From: Luteimonas sp. FCS-9
Lineage (GTDB): Bacteria > Pseudomonadota > Gammaproteobacteria > Xanthomonadales > Xanthomonadaceae
Direction: 5' to 3'
DNA length: 64,000 nt
NCBI RefSeq assembly: GCF_001014645.1
Contig: NZ_LASZ01000006.1
Coordinates: forward strand, 163,119-227,118
Made by a program: the position numbers and the translations under genes. Under the pieces are notes generated by a model. It searched no databases, was not told where the DNA came from, and saw nothing but the letters and a program-made list of their open reading frames with translations. Positions 21,412-29,574 of this stretch are shown here, one piece after another (position 1 is the first letter of the stretch; every line of letters begins with the position of its first letter).

Positions 21412-21855
21412 TCATGCGCGCTCTCCGGGATCGGACGGGGCGGGGGTGGGCCGGTCGCGGCCTTCGATGCGGTACTGCTGCCAGAAACGTTCGGCGATCG
21501 CCGCCGCGCGCAGGTCGGCCTCGGCCTGCAGCGCGGGATTGCCGAGCGCGGCGGTGGTCTGCCGGAACAGCGTCAGCCAGCGTTCGAACAGCGCCGGCCG
21601 CAGGCCGGGCAGCGCCATGTGCCGCGGCATCGGTGCGCCGCTGAAGCGGCGCGTGCCACGCAGCACCGCCGACCAGAAGTCGACCAGCCGCGCCAGGTGC
21701 GCGTCCCAGTCGTGGACGTGGCGCGCGAACACCGGCCCGAGCAGCGGGTCCTTGCGGACGCGCGCGTAGAAGCGGTGCACGAGCGCGATCACCTCGTCCT
21801 CGCTGCAGCACGCCGTGGCGGTGGCCGGTGATGCGGATGCTGGAGAGCGGCTCAC
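21412..21855 (-). CDS. group III truncated haemoglobin (copy 1)
   Basis: 147 residues from a GTG at 21855 that overlaps the upstream membrane gene's stop as GTGA. Features of group III trHbs: VIALVHRFYARVRKDPLLGPVF, FARHVHDWDAHLARLVDFW with the proximal-helix region, SAVLRGTRRFSG, and the distal LFRQTTAAL segment. These small cytoplasmic haem proteins are linked to NO or oxygen handling at low oxygen; the neighbourhood supports an NO role. A paralogue sits at 30196-30588. The C-terminal tail is short and charged. Confidence 0.88.
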   Translation of the reverse strand: MSRSPASASPATATACCSEDEVIALVHRFYARVRKDPLLGPVFARHVHDWDAHLARLVDFWSAVLRGTRRFSGAPMPRHMALPGLRPALFERWLTLFRQTTAALGNPALQAEADLRAAAIAERFWQQYRIEGRDRPTPAPSDPGERA

Positions 21856-22295
21856 CAGCCCAGGTGGAACATCAGCTTGGCGAGCAGGACGATGCCGACC
21901 ATGTGCGCGAACACGCTCAGGTGCAGGCGCTTGGAGGTCGACGACACCAGGCGGCCGCGGCTGCGCAGGCGCATCGCGAACAGGAAGTGCGCGAACACGC
22001 TCAGTGCGAGCACGATTTTGATCGTCAGCAGCGTGCCGAAGCTGCTCGCCAGCGGATGGGCGAGCAGTGCGCGATAGCGCCAGGCCATGCCCAGCCCACT
22101 GCCGTAGAGCGCCAGCAGCACCCACGGCATCAGCCGTCGCGCGCGCGCGCCGATCGCGACCTCGATCTGGTGCATGGCGTTGCGCGGCACGTGGCGACGC
22201 ACGCCCTCGAGGATCAACACCTCGAAGAACACGGTGCCGACGAAGACGATCGCGGCGAACAGGTGCAGGACGTGGAGCAGGGCGTAGTGGCTCAT
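21852..22295 (-). CDS. small integral membrane protein, CopD-like
   Basis: 147 residues with four predicted membrane segments (about 4-26, 51-72, 80-106, 124-145). It starts MSHYALLHVLHLFAAIVFVG, and histidines near segment ends (HVLHLF, HQIEVA, HLSVFAHM) recall the CopD/DUF2269-type four-helix membrane family, some of which bind haem or copper. It overlaps the truncated haemoglobin gene by 4 bp and is divergent from the NO reductase. An FNR-like dyad lies 131 bp upstream. I cannot assign a reaction; a haem or NO-related membrane role is inferred from context only. Confidence 0.7.
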   Translation of the reverse strand: MSHYALLHVLHLFAAIVFVGTVFFEVLILEGVRRHVPRNAMHQIEVAIGARARRLMPWVLLALYGSGLGMAWRYRALLAHPLASSFGTLLTIKIVLALSVFAHFLFAMRLRSRGRLVSSTSKRLHLSVFAHMVGIVLLAKLMFHLGW

Positions 22296-22425
22296 GGCGG
22301 ACTCGCATGCGCGCAGGGCGCGGCTGGCCGATCGGTCTTCGATGCGGACGTGGATGGATGGACGCAGCACGCGAGGCGGCGCCTTCCCGCTGGCGCGATG
22401 ATCGGCCCGATGGCACGTGCCGCCA

Positions 22426-22439
22426 ATGACCTGGGTCAA
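22426..22439. promoter_or_regulatory. FNR-like dyad for the CopD-like/haemoglobin operon
   Basis: ATGACCTGGGTCAA has one good half (GTCAA) and one weaker half (ATGAC). It would sit upstream of the leftward membrane-protein/truncated-haemoglobin pair, in the same divergent region as the stronger norZ box. Confidence 0.45.
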
Positions 22440-22521
22440 CCGGTCAGGCATCGGGAAATGGCGTCGATGTGTCGCGCTTCCCTCGGGCGCAGGCGACGCG
22501 TCGGAGGCAATTCATACCGGC

Positions 22522-22535
22522 TTGACGCAGGTCAA
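22522..22535. promoter_or_regulatory. FNR box of norZ
   Basis: TTGACGCAGGTCAA is a perfect five-base dyad (TTGAC-N4-GTCAA). Its centre is 63.5 bp before the norZ ATG, giving a predicted class II transcription start near 22570 and a leader of about 22 nt. Confidence 0.75.
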
Positions 22536-22591
22536 GGTTGCACGGACGGGGGTGGACGACGATGCCGCGGAACCCGAAAGAGACCCGTGCT

Positions 22592-24877
22592 ATGAGTTCG
22601 ACACGCAAGTTATGGCTGGGGCTGACCGCCCTGTTGCTCGCATCCTTCGCGGTATTGCTGTGGGTGGGCAGCGAGGTCCACCGGCAGGCCCCGCCCATGC
22701 CGGAGAAGGTCGTCACCGTCGATGGCGAGGTGCTGTTCACCCGTGCCGACATCGAGACCGGCCGGCAGGTCTGGCAGTCGATCGGCGGCCAGCAACTCGG
22801 CTCGATCTGGGGCCACGGCGCCTACGTCGCGCCCGACTGGGGCGCCGACTGGCTGCATCGCGAGGCCGAGGCGGTCCTGGATCTGTGGGCGCGCCGCGAG
22901 CACGGCGTCGACAGCTACAAGCAGCTCGACGAGCCCACGCAGGCGGCCTACGCCAAGCGCGTGCAGCAGTTGCTGCGCCGTAACACCTGGGACGCGGCCA
23001 GCGGCACCATCACGATCGAGCGCGACCGCGCCGAGGCGATGGCGCTGGTCGGCGCGCACTACGCCGACCTGTTCGGCAACGATCCGGCCACCGCCGAACT
23101 GCGCGAAGCCTATGCGATGCGCAACGACACGGTGCCCGACGCCGCGCATCGCCAGGCGATGACGGGCTTCTTCTGGTGGGCCGCCTGGTCCTCGGTGACC
23201 GAGCGTCCGGGCGAGGCGATCAGCTACACCGCCAACTGGCCGGCCGACGAGTTGGTGGGCAACACGCCGCCGCCCAGCGCCTTCATGTGGACGGTCTTCA
23301 GCGTGCTGTTCCTGATCGCGGGCGTCGCGCTGCTGGGCTGGCACTACGCGGTCAACCACGGTGACGAGATGGTGCCCGAGCTGCCGCGGACCGATCCGCT
23401 GGCCTCGATCCGCATCACGCCGTCGATGCGCGCGAGCGCCAAGTACTTCTGGGTGGTGATCGCGCTGTTCCTGGTGCAGATCCTGCTGGGCGCGACGACC
23501 GCGCACTACCAGGTCGAGGGCCAGGAGGCCTACGGTTTCGCGCTGGCGGACATCCTGCCCTACGCGCTGACGCGCACGTGGCACACGCAACTCGCGGTGC
23601 TGTGGATCGCGACCGCGTGGCTCGGCATGGGCCTGTACATCGCACCGGCGATCTCCGGCCACGAACCGAAGTTCCAGCGCCTGGGCGTCAACGTGCTGTG
23701 GGTCTGCCTGATCGCGATCGTGGTCGGTTCGTTCACCGGGCAGTGGTTTGCGGTGATGCAGAAGATGGGCCTGGCGCACAACTTCTGGTTCGGCCACCAG
23801 GGCTGGGAATACGTCGATCTCGGCCGTTTCTGGCAGTGGTTCCTGTTCATCGGCCTGATCCTGTGGCTGACGCTGGTCGGGCGCGCGCTGTGGCCGGCGA
23901 TCCGCCACGGCGGCGAATCGCGCTCGATCGTGAGCCTGCTGTTCCTGTCGGTCGTGGCGATCGGCATCTTCTACGCCGCGGGCCTGATGTGGGGCGAGCA
24001 CACGCACCTGTCGATGGTCGAGTACTGGCGCTGGTGGGTCGTGCACCTGTGGGTGGAAGGCTTCTTCGAGGTGTTCGCGGTGGCGGTGATCGCCTTCCTG
24101 TTCACGCGCCTGGGCTTGCTGCAGGTACGCACGGCGACGATCGCGGTGCTGTTCGCGACGGTCGTGTTCATGGCCGGCGGCGTGCTGGGCACGCTGCACC
24201 ACCTGTACTTCACGGGCACGCCCACGTCGGTGATCGCGCTGGGTGCGAGCTTCTCGGCGCTGGAAGTGGTGCCGCTGGCCTACGTCGGCTTCGAGGCCTA
24301 CCAGAGCTACCGGCTGGGCAGGTCGACGCCGTGGATGCAGCGCTACAAGTGGCCGATCATGTTCTTCATCGCGGTCGCGTTCTGGAACCTGGTCGGTGCG
24401 GGTCTGTTCGGTTTCCTGATCAATCCGCCGCTGCCGCTGTACTACATGCAGGGCCTGAACCTGACGGCCAACCACGGCCACACGGCGTTGTTCGGCGTCT
24501 ACGGCATGCTGGGCATCGGGCTGATGCTGTTCTGCCTGCGCGGGCTGAAGCCTGGCGTGGAATGGAACGAGCGGGCGCTGAAGGTGTCCTTCTGGTCGCT
24601 CAACATCGGGCTGGCGGGCATGTCGGCGTTCACGCTGCTGCCGCTGGGTATCCTGCAGCTCAACGCGGTGCTCGACCACGGCTACTGGTACGCGCGTTCG
24701 GCGGAGTTCATGCAGCAGCCGCTGATCGAGATGCTGGTGTGGATGCGCGTTCCGGCCGACACGCTCTTCAGCGTGGGTGCGGTGGCGCTGGCCTGGTTCG
24801 TCCTGCGCCTGTGGATCGCGCCCAAGCAGGCGTCGCTGCCGGTGGATGCGGTCGGCATCTCGGCCGCCAAGCGCTGA
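22592..24877 (+). CDS. norZ: quinol-dependent nitric oxide reductase (qNOR, single-subunit NorB)
   Basis: 761 residues, the length of single-chain quinol NORs, in which a NorC-like N-terminal extension without haem c is fused to a 12-TM NorB haem-copper oxidase domain. An N-terminal TM and periplasmic part (ETGRQVWQSIGGQQLGSIWG) are followed by TM blocks with histidines for haem b, haem b3 and FeB, for example FWFGHQGWEYVDLGRFWQW, EYWRWWVVHLWVEGFFEVF, LGTLHHLYFTG and LTANHGHTALFGVYG. It reduces 2 NO to N2O with electrons from quinol. It starts at MSSTRKLWLG after an FNR box and ends in a clear terminator, so is probably monocistronic. Confidence 0.95.
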   Translation: MSSTRKLWLGLTALLLASFAVLLWVGSEVHRQAPPMPEKVVTVDGEVLFTRADIETGRQVWQSIGGQQLGSIWGHGAYVAPDWGADWLHREAEAVLDLWARREHGVDSYKQLDEPTQAAYAKRVQQLLRRNTWDAASGTITIERDRAEAMALVGAHYADLFGNDPATAELREAYAMRNDTVPDAAHRQAMTGFFWWAAWSSVTERPGEAISYTANWPADELVGNTPPPSAFMWTVFSVLFLIAGVALLGWHYAVNHGDEMVPELPRTDPLASIRITPSMRASAKYFWVVIALFLVQILLGATTAHYQVEGQEAYGFALADILPYALTRTWHTQLAVLWIATAWLGMGLYIAPAISGHEPKFQRLGVNVLWVCLIAIVVGSFTGQWFAVMQKMGLAHNFWFGHQGWEYVDLGRFWQWFLFIGLILWLTLVGRALWPAIRHGGESRSIVSLLFLSVVAIGIFYAAGLMWGEHTHLSMVEYWRWWVVHLWVEGFFEVFAVAVIAFLFTRLGLLQVRTATIAVLFATVVFMAGGVLGTLHHLYFTGTPTSVIALGASFSALEVVPLAYVGFEAYQSYRLGRSTPWMQRYKWPIMFFIAVAFWNLVGAGLFGFLINPPLPLYYMQGLNLTANHGHTALFGVYGMLGIGLMLFCLRGLKPGVEWNERALKVSFWSLNIGLAGMSAFTLLPLGILQLNAVLDHGYWYARSAEFMQQPLIEMLVWMRVPADTLFSVGAVALAWFVLRLWIAPKQASLPVDAVGISAAKR

Positions 24878-24897
24878 TCCAGTGTCATGTTCGATCG

Positions 24898-24928
24898 ACC
24901 GGGGCCGCCATGCGGCCCCGGTTTTTTT
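24898..24928 (+). terminator. rho-independent terminator of norZ
   Basis: ACCGGGGCCGC-cat-GCGGCCCCGGT is an 11-bp perfect stem with a 3-nt loop, followed by TTTTTTT, 21 bp after the norZ stop. Confidence 0.92.
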
Positions 24929-24975
24929 GTGGCGCGGCGTTGGGACGACGCGCGCGCCAGCTCTCCAATGCCCCT

Positions 24976-25036
24976 GTAGGAGCGCGCTCGCGCGCGATGG
25001 GCGTTCCCGGGCATGCTCCCATCGCGCGAGCGCGCC
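24976..25036. repeat. REP-like inverted repeat, right arm truncated
   Basis: GTAGGAGCGCGCTCGCGCGC (continuing GATGG to 25000) pairs with CCATCGCGCGAGCGCGCC (25019-25036). The right arm lacks its last bases and runs directly into the first unit of the 116-bp tandem array, suggesting the array formed at or next to the REP. Confidence 0.8.
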
Positions 25037-25575
25037 CGACAGGCGCTGGACACGGGGGCGAGGTCGGATCGGAGCGCGGCGGCAGCGTCTGCGTGTGCGC
25101 CTGCCGGGTACCGTGCCCAGTCGCGGCCCGATATCCGCTTGGTGGTCACGGCACCCGACAGGCGCTGGACGCGGGTGCGAGACCGGATCGGAGAGCGGCG
25201 GCGTCTGCGTGTGCGCCTGCCGGGTACCGCGCCCAGTCGCGGCCCGATATCCGCTTGGTGGTCACGGCACCCGACAGGCGCTGGACGCGGGTGCGATGTC
25301 GGATGGGAGAGCGGCGGCGTCTGCGTGTGCGCCTGCCGGGTACCGTGCCCAGTCGCGGCCCGATATCCGCTTGGTGGTCGCGGCACCCGACAGGCGCTGG
25401 ACGCGGGTGCGATATCGGATGGGAGAGCGGCGGCGTCTGCGTGTGCGCCTGCCGGGTACCGTGCCCAGTCGCGGCCCGACATCCGCTTGGTGGTCGCGGC
25501 CCCCGACAGGCGCTGGACACGGGGGCGATGTCGGATCGGAGAGCGGCGATGTCTGCGTGTGCGGGTGCGGCGTCG
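25036..25575 (+). repeat. tandem array of about 116-bp units between norZ and nnrS
   Basis: Units begin with CCGACAGGCGCTGGAC at 25036, 25155, 25271, 25387 and 25503: one 119-bp unit, three of 116 bp and a partial fifth. Units share GTCTGCGTGTGCGCCTGCCG, GTACCGTGCCCAGTCGCGGC and CCGATATCCGCTTGGTGGTC with few differences. The unit length is not a multiple of three, so the open frames crossing it are not evidence of protein. There is no gene in 24878-25670. The array ends about 50 bp before the nnrS FNR box. Confidence 0.92.
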
Positions 25576-25621
25576 GAACGTAAAGCGGGAGGCAGTAGGC
25601 TGGCGTCCGTCGTGGGGGCGA

Positions 25622-25635
25622 TTGACCCACGTCAA
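25622..25635. promoter_or_regulatory. FNR box of nnrS
   Basis: TTGACCCACGTCAA is a perfect five-base dyad. Its centre (25628.5) is 42.5 bp before ATG 25671, the same spacing as at hemN, so class II activation would start transcription at the start codon. Confidence 0.75.
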
Positions 25636-25670
25636 CGACGGCGCGAGGGCGCATGGCCGAAGATGCCCGC

Positions 25671-26894
25671 ATGAACACTTCCGCGCCCCGTCCTTCGCCG
25701 CAGTTGCTGGCTGTCGCTCCGCACCGGCTGATGTTCTTCATCGGTGCGGGCAACCTGCTGCTGGCGATGCTGTGGTGGGCGGCGTGGCTGGCGGCGCAGC
25801 GTTGGCAGTTGGGCTTCGGGATGCCGCAGTCCGCGACGCATCCGGGCTGGCTGCATGCGTTCGTGATGCAGTACCAGGTGCTGCCGAGCTTCTTCTTCGG
25901 TTTCCTGCTGACCACGTTCCCGCGCTGGCTGGGCCTGCGCGACGTGCCGCGCTGGCAGTACCTGCCGGTCGGCATCGGGTTGATGGGTGGCCAGGCCTTG
26001 CTGCTGTGCGCGGCGATGGGACTGGAGGTCGCGCTGACGATCGGCCTGTTCATGACGCTGGCCGGGTGGGGCACCGGACTGTGGCTGCTGACGCGGCTGG
26101 TGCTGTCCGAACGCGGGCGCACCTGGCATGCGCGCTCTTGCCTGGCCGCGCTGTGGCTCGGGATGGCGGGACTGCTGTGCTTCGCCGGGTTCGTCGCGAC
26201 CGGCTCGCCGTGGCTGGTGTTCGTCAGCATCAAGCTGGGCACGTTCGGCCTGCTGCTGCCGGTGTACCTGACCGTCGCGCACCGGATGTTCCCGTTCTTC
26301 GCGGGCAACGTCGTGCCCGGCTACGTGGCCTGGCGGCCGATGGGGTGGCTCGGTGCGATGTGGGCGCTGCTGGCCGCGCACCTGGCGCTCGAGCTCGTGC
26401 ACGCCTACGCGTGGCTGTGGCTGGTCGACCTGCCGATGCTCGGGCTGGCGCTCTACACCCTGTGGCGCTGGTGGCCGCGCGGCGCGGCGCCGGGGCTGTT
26501 GAGCACGCTGTTCTTCGGGTTGCTGTGGTGGCCGGTGACGTTCGTGCTGCACGCCGCGCAGAGCCTGCTGTATCTCGACACCGGCACGTTCCTGCTCGGA
26601 CGCGCGCCGGCGCACGCGTTGTTCATCGGCCTGTTCGGCAGCGTGCTGGTCGCGATGGTGACGCGCGTGACCCAGGGCCATTCCGGGCGCCCGCTGCGCA
26701 TGACCGGCACGGCGTGGTGGGCCTTCATCGGCATCCAGATCGTCGCCGCGCTGCGGATCTCGGCCGAGGTGCTGCCCGACACGATGCTGTGGCTGGCGGT
26801 GTCCGCGCTTGGCTGGCTGGTCGTGCTGGGCCCGTGGGTGGCCCGGATCGGCGCCATCTACCTGTCGCCGCGCGCCGACGGCAAGCCGGGATGA
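25671..26894 (+). CDS. nnrS: NnrS family haem-copper membrane protein
   Basis: 407 residues with about 12 hydrophobic segments. NnrS-type blocks: LAVAPHRLMFFIGAGNLLLAM near the start, FVMQYQVLPSFFFGFLLTTFPRW, HRMFPFFAGNV, and LFGSVLVAMVTRVTQGHSGR near residue 325. NnrS proteins relieve nitrosative stress and are controlled by FNR- or NO-responsive regulators in denitrifiers. The in-frame ATG at 25653 would lie upstream of the FNR-predicted transcription start, so 25671 (MNTSAPRPS) is chosen. The SirB-like gene follows after 91 bp. Confidence 0.9.
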   Translation: MNTSAPRPSPQLLAVAPHRLMFFIGAGNLLLAMLWWAAWLAAQRWQLGFGMPQSATHPGWLHAFVMQYQVLPSFFFGFLLTTFPRWLGLRDVPRWQYLPVGIGLMGGQALLLCAAMGLEVALTIGLFMTLAGWGTGLWLLTRLVLSERGRTWHARSCLAALWLGMAGLLCFAGFVATGSPWLVFVSIKLGTFGLLLPVYLTVAHRMFPFFAGNVVPGYVAWRPMGWLGAMWALLAAHLALELVHAYAWLWLVDLPMLGLALYTLWRWWPRGAAPGLLSTLFFGLLWWPVTFVLHAAQSLLYLDTGTFLLGRAPAHALFIGLFGSVLVAMVTRVTQGHSGRPLRMTGTAWWAFIGIQIVAALRISAEVLPDTMLWLAVSALGWLVVLGPWVARIGAIYLSPRADGKPG

Positions 26895-26985
26895 CGGCCG
26901 GGCGACCGCCCGGCATGCTGTCCCCTTCATCGCCGGCCGCGACGCGACAGCGGCGCGCTGGCCGACATTCCGAGGTTCCGTTTCG

Positions 26986-27381
26986 ATGATCGAGTTCTAC
27001 CCCCAGATCAAGCACGCGCACATGGGGCTGGCATTGACCAGCGGCGCGCTGTTCGCGCTGCGCGGCGCCGGCCTGCTCGCCGGCATGCGCTGGCCGAAGG
27101 CGGCGGTCGTGCGCTACACCAGCTACACGATCGACACCGCACTGCTGACCGCGGCGATGATGCTGCTGACCATCCTGCCCGGCGCGCTCTACGCCAACGG
27201 CTGGCTGGCGACCAAGGTGGTGCTGATCGTGGTCTACGTCGTGCTGGGCATCCTGGCCTTCGGCCAGAAGCGGCCACGCCGCACGCGCGCGATCCTCTAC
27301 GTCGCGGCGCTGCTGACGTTCGCGCAGATCTACTGCATCGCCCGCGCGCATCATCCGCTGGGGATCTTCTACCTGCTCTGA
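26986..27381 (+). CDS. SirB2-family membrane protein
   Basis: 131 residues, four TM segments, starting MIEFYPQIKHAHMGLALTSG and ending RAHHPLGIFYLL. Histidines in IKHAHMG and ARAHHP are typical of the SirB2 family, small membrane proteins of uncertain function often found beside nnrS and denitrification genes. It is 91 bp downstream of nnrS on the same strand with no terminator seen between, so probably co-expressed. No reaction can be assigned. Confidence 0.82.
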   Translation: MIEFYPQIKHAHMGLALTSGALFALRGAGLLAGMRWPKAAVVRYTSYTIDTALLTAAMMLLTILPGALYANGWLATKVVLIVVYVVLGILAFGQKRPRRTRAILYVAALLTFAQIYCIARAHHPLGIFYLL

Positions 27382-27906
27382 GGCGGCCTTCGGACGTGCA
27401 GGACGCGTGCGGCCACCACTGGGGGCCATCGGCGCTCCGGTACGTGGCGCGCGGACTGCCTGCGGGTCGCGCGCGAGGGCGGTGCGCGTCCGACATGATG
27501 TCCCCACGACGGCGTCTCGCCGCGGCTCGCACCGCGTCGCCGGTCACGGGCCAGAATCCTGGCGCGTGATCCGGTCGGGCGCATGGCGCGTGTGCGCAGG
27601 CATGTCCGTGACGTCCCGGTATGCGGCGCCCGACCGGCTGCTTGGCGGCATTCCTGGCGTCGGACGCATTGCGCGGGTGGGTCAGACCGGCAGGCGGACA
27701 ACGTGCTGCGTGGGCGCCGGCGGCGATGCCTGGTCGCCGCGCGATCTGGGGCATGCCCAGGCAGTGCCGGCCTTCCGTCGCCTCGCACCGTCGGCCGGGG
27801 CGGCGTCTGCGGGCCGGGCAACAAGCGCCCGCCGCGCGCATCCGGCTGGACGATGCGACGAGCGCCGGCAGGGTACACGCGGCTGGACCGCGCGGGCCCA
27901 CGAACG
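27382..27906. other. gene-poor spacer between sirB-like gene and nirK
   Basis: About 525 bp of GC-rich sequence. Several open frames cross it on both strands, but none has a recognisable motif, plausible start or neighbour relation; they look like GC-driven shadows. No promoter, RNA or repeat was recognised apart from the nirK terminator at its right edge. Confidence 0.5.
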
Positions 27907-27936
27907 AAAAAGCCACCCCTGCGAGGCAGGGGTGGC
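27907..27936 (-). terminator. terminator of nirK
   Basis: On the minus strand GCCACCCCTGC-ctc-GCAGGGGTGGC (27936-27912), an 11-bp perfect stem followed by a T-run (27911-27907), 24 bp after the nirK stop. Confidence 0.92.
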
Positions 27937-27960
27937 CCGGCGCTGGAGAGAGCGCGTGAC

Positions 27961-29130
27961 TTACTTGTCGGCAGGCAGCGCGAGGCTGGTGCCGGGCTTG
28001 ATCGGGCCGACCGGGGAGGGCGTGGTCATCAGGTCGTGGTTCCACTTGTCGCCGTCGACCTTGATGTGCGCCGCGGCACCGAGCAGGACCGCCTCGATCA
28101 GGTTGTGGTTGAGGTACACGTACAGGCCGGGCTGGCGGAAGGTGTACAGCGCGGCCCCTGCCGAGCCGCCGCGGATGAACCAGGTCTCCAGGTCCCTGAG
28201 CGGCGCGTTGTTGAACTTGCCTTCCTCCCAGACGTAGTCGCCGTGGCCACCGATCAGGTGCGGGCGGCTGTCGCGGTTGGCCTGCGAATGCACGAGCAGG
28301 ATCGTCTCGCCGACCTTGCTGGTCATCGCCTGCTCGCCGGTCAGCGCGCCGACCGCGCCGTTGAACACCACGTGCGAGGGCGTCAGGCTCTTCATCGTCG
28401 CCAGCGTGTCAGGCAGCGCCTCGGCGTGCGAGCCGTAGGTCTTGAAGTTGCCGTCGGCATCGCGCGGCACGTAGAAGTCGGTCTCGCCGACGTAGTACGC
28501 ACGGTCGTAGCGCAGCGACTTGCCGTCGCCGTCCTTCAGGCCGTCGCGCGGCAGCACCATCACCGTGCCCTGCATGCCGGAGACCACGTGCCAGGGGGTC
28601 ATCGGGCCGCCCGGGGCGCAGTGGTAGACGAACGTGCCCGGACGCGTGGCCTTCCAGCGCAGCACCACTTCCTCGCCGGGCTGGATGACCGTCAGGTCGC
28701 CGCCGCCCAGCGCGCCGGTGGCGGCGTGGAAGTCGATGTTGTGCACCATCGAGTTGGTGGACGGATTGACCAGCGTGAGTTCGACGTAGTCGCCCTCGTG
28801 CACGACCATCAGCGGGCCGGGGACCGAGCCGCCGAAGGTCATCGCATGCAGCTTGGTGCCTTCGCCGTCGATGACGATTTCCTTCTCGACGATCGGCAAC
28901 GTGAACTGCACGACCTTGGGCCCGCCCTTGGCGACCTGCTCGTGATCGTGGACGAAGGGCGGGCGCTTGAGCTCGACGCGCTGACGCGGCAGGTTGGCCA
29001 GTTCCGAGGCGCCGCTCAGTGTCGCGTTGACGAGGTCCTTCGCATCGACCGCCTGGGCGGGGCTGGACAGCAGGGGGGAGGCTGCGAGCGCGATTGCGGC
29101 GGCGAGCAGGCTGGTCTTCAGGGCGTGCAT
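27961..29130 (-). CDS. nirK: copper-containing nitrite reductase
   Basis: 389 residues with Sec signal [20 protein letters not shown] ending SPAQA, hence periplasmic. Two cupredoxin domains. Type 1 copper ligands: His in MVHNIDFH, Cys171 in YHCAPGG, then His in TPWHVVSGM and its Met. Type 2 ligands: His of IDFHAATG, His before Cys171, His in YLNHNLIEA. Catalytic Asp in NIDFH and His in [11 protein letters not shown]. It reduces nitrite to NO, probably with electrons from the azurin encoded next. The ATG at 29130 has AAGGAG upstream. Three FNR dyads precede it and a terminator follows. Confidence 0.96.
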   Translation of the reverse strand: MHALKTSLLAAAIALAASPLLSSPAQAVDAKDLVNATLSGASELANLPRQRVELKRPPFVHDHEQVAKGGPKVVQFTLPIVEKEIVIDGEGTKLHAMTFGGSVPGPLMVVHEGDYVELTLVNPSTNSMVHNIDFHAATGALGGGDLTVIQPGEEVVLRWKATRPGTFVYHCAPGGPMTPWHVVSGMQGTVMVLPRDGLKDGDGKSLRYDRAYYVGETDFYVPRDADGNFKTYGSHAEALPDTLATMKSLTPSHVVFNGAVGALTGEQAMTSKVGETILLVHSQANRDSRPHLIGGHGDYVWEEGKFNNAPLRDLETWFIRGGSAGAALYTFRQPGLYVYLNHNLIEAVLLGAAAHIKVDGDKWNHDLMTTPSPVGPIKPGTSLALPADK

Positions 29131-29206
29131 CTGGGCGTTCTCCTTTGTTTCCGTTCGCTTGTTGTTTGGCGTGGGAACAATATGCGTCCAGGGTTTATGC
29201 GTCGCC

Positions 29207-29220
29207 TTGATCGGGATCAA
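29207..29220. promoter_or_regulatory. FNR/DNR box A upstream of nirK
   Basis: TTGATCGGGATCAA, a perfect consensus dyad, centred 83.5 bp before the nirK ATG. As a class II site it would place the transcription start near 29172. Confidence 0.85.
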
Positions 29221-29267
29221 GAATATGTGAATGGATAATCCGTGAGTGATTGTTTCAATTGAACAAT

Positions 29268-29281
29268 TTGATTTCGATCAA
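29268..29281. promoter_or_regulatory. FNR/DNR box B upstream of nirK
   Basis: TTGATTTCGATCAA, a second perfect consensus dyad, 61 bp further upstream than box A. Confidence 0.8.
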
Positions 29282-29289
29282 AGCCGGTA

Positions 29290-29303
29290 TTGATTCAAAT
29301 CAA
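29290..29303. promoter_or_regulatory. FNR/DNR box C upstream of nirK
   Basis: TTGATTCAAATCAA, a third perfect dyad, 22 bp (about two helical turns) from box B, so B and C lie on the same DNA face. Confidence 0.8.
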
Positions 29304-29397
29304 TTGATTCGGAAACCATTTTGGATGGGCGTTTTCCGGGCTTCTATCAAAGCCCGGCCAGAGCCGGATGCATGTGCCGATCACGCGCAGCTGTCTT

Positions 29398-29463
29398 GTA
29401 GGAGCGCGCTTGCGCGCGATGGGCGTTCCCGGAGATGTCCATCGCGCGCAAGCGCGCTCCTAC
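29398..29463. repeat. complete REP-like inverted repeat
   Basis: Left arm GTAGGAGCGCGCTTGCGCGC continuing GATGG (29398-29422) and right arm CCATCGCGCGCAAGCGCGCT continuing CCTAC (29439-29463) form a perfect 25-bp inverted repeat around a 16-nt spacer. This is the intact reference copy of the family in this window. Confidence 0.9.
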
Positions 29464-29507
29464 ACGGCATTGGGACGACTGGCGCACGTATCGGTCCGAT
29501 GCCATCC

Positions 29508-29534
29508 AAAAAAAGCGCCACCCGAAGGTGGCGC
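29508..29534 (-). terminator. terminator of azurin gene
   Basis: On the minus strand GCGCCACC-ttcg-GGTGGCGC (29534-29515) followed by TTTTTTT (29514-29508), 40 bp after the azurin stop. Confidence 0.93.
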
Positions 29535-29574
29535 CTGGTCTCGCGGATCGGGCCGGCGGCCCGGGGCGGATCGG

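Noticed and set aside
25036..25575. CRISPR array
   Set aside because: The repeats are contiguous 116-bp units without unique spacers, and no cas genes are present.
23578..26989. Long open frames spanning the 116-bp array on both strands as a repeat protein
   Set aside because: 116 is not a multiple of three, so each unit is read in a different phase; the frames have no start site or motif and are chance openings.
27382..27906. Possible genes between the SirB-like gene and nirK
   Set aside because: Frames on both strands lack motifs, starts and typical residue composition.
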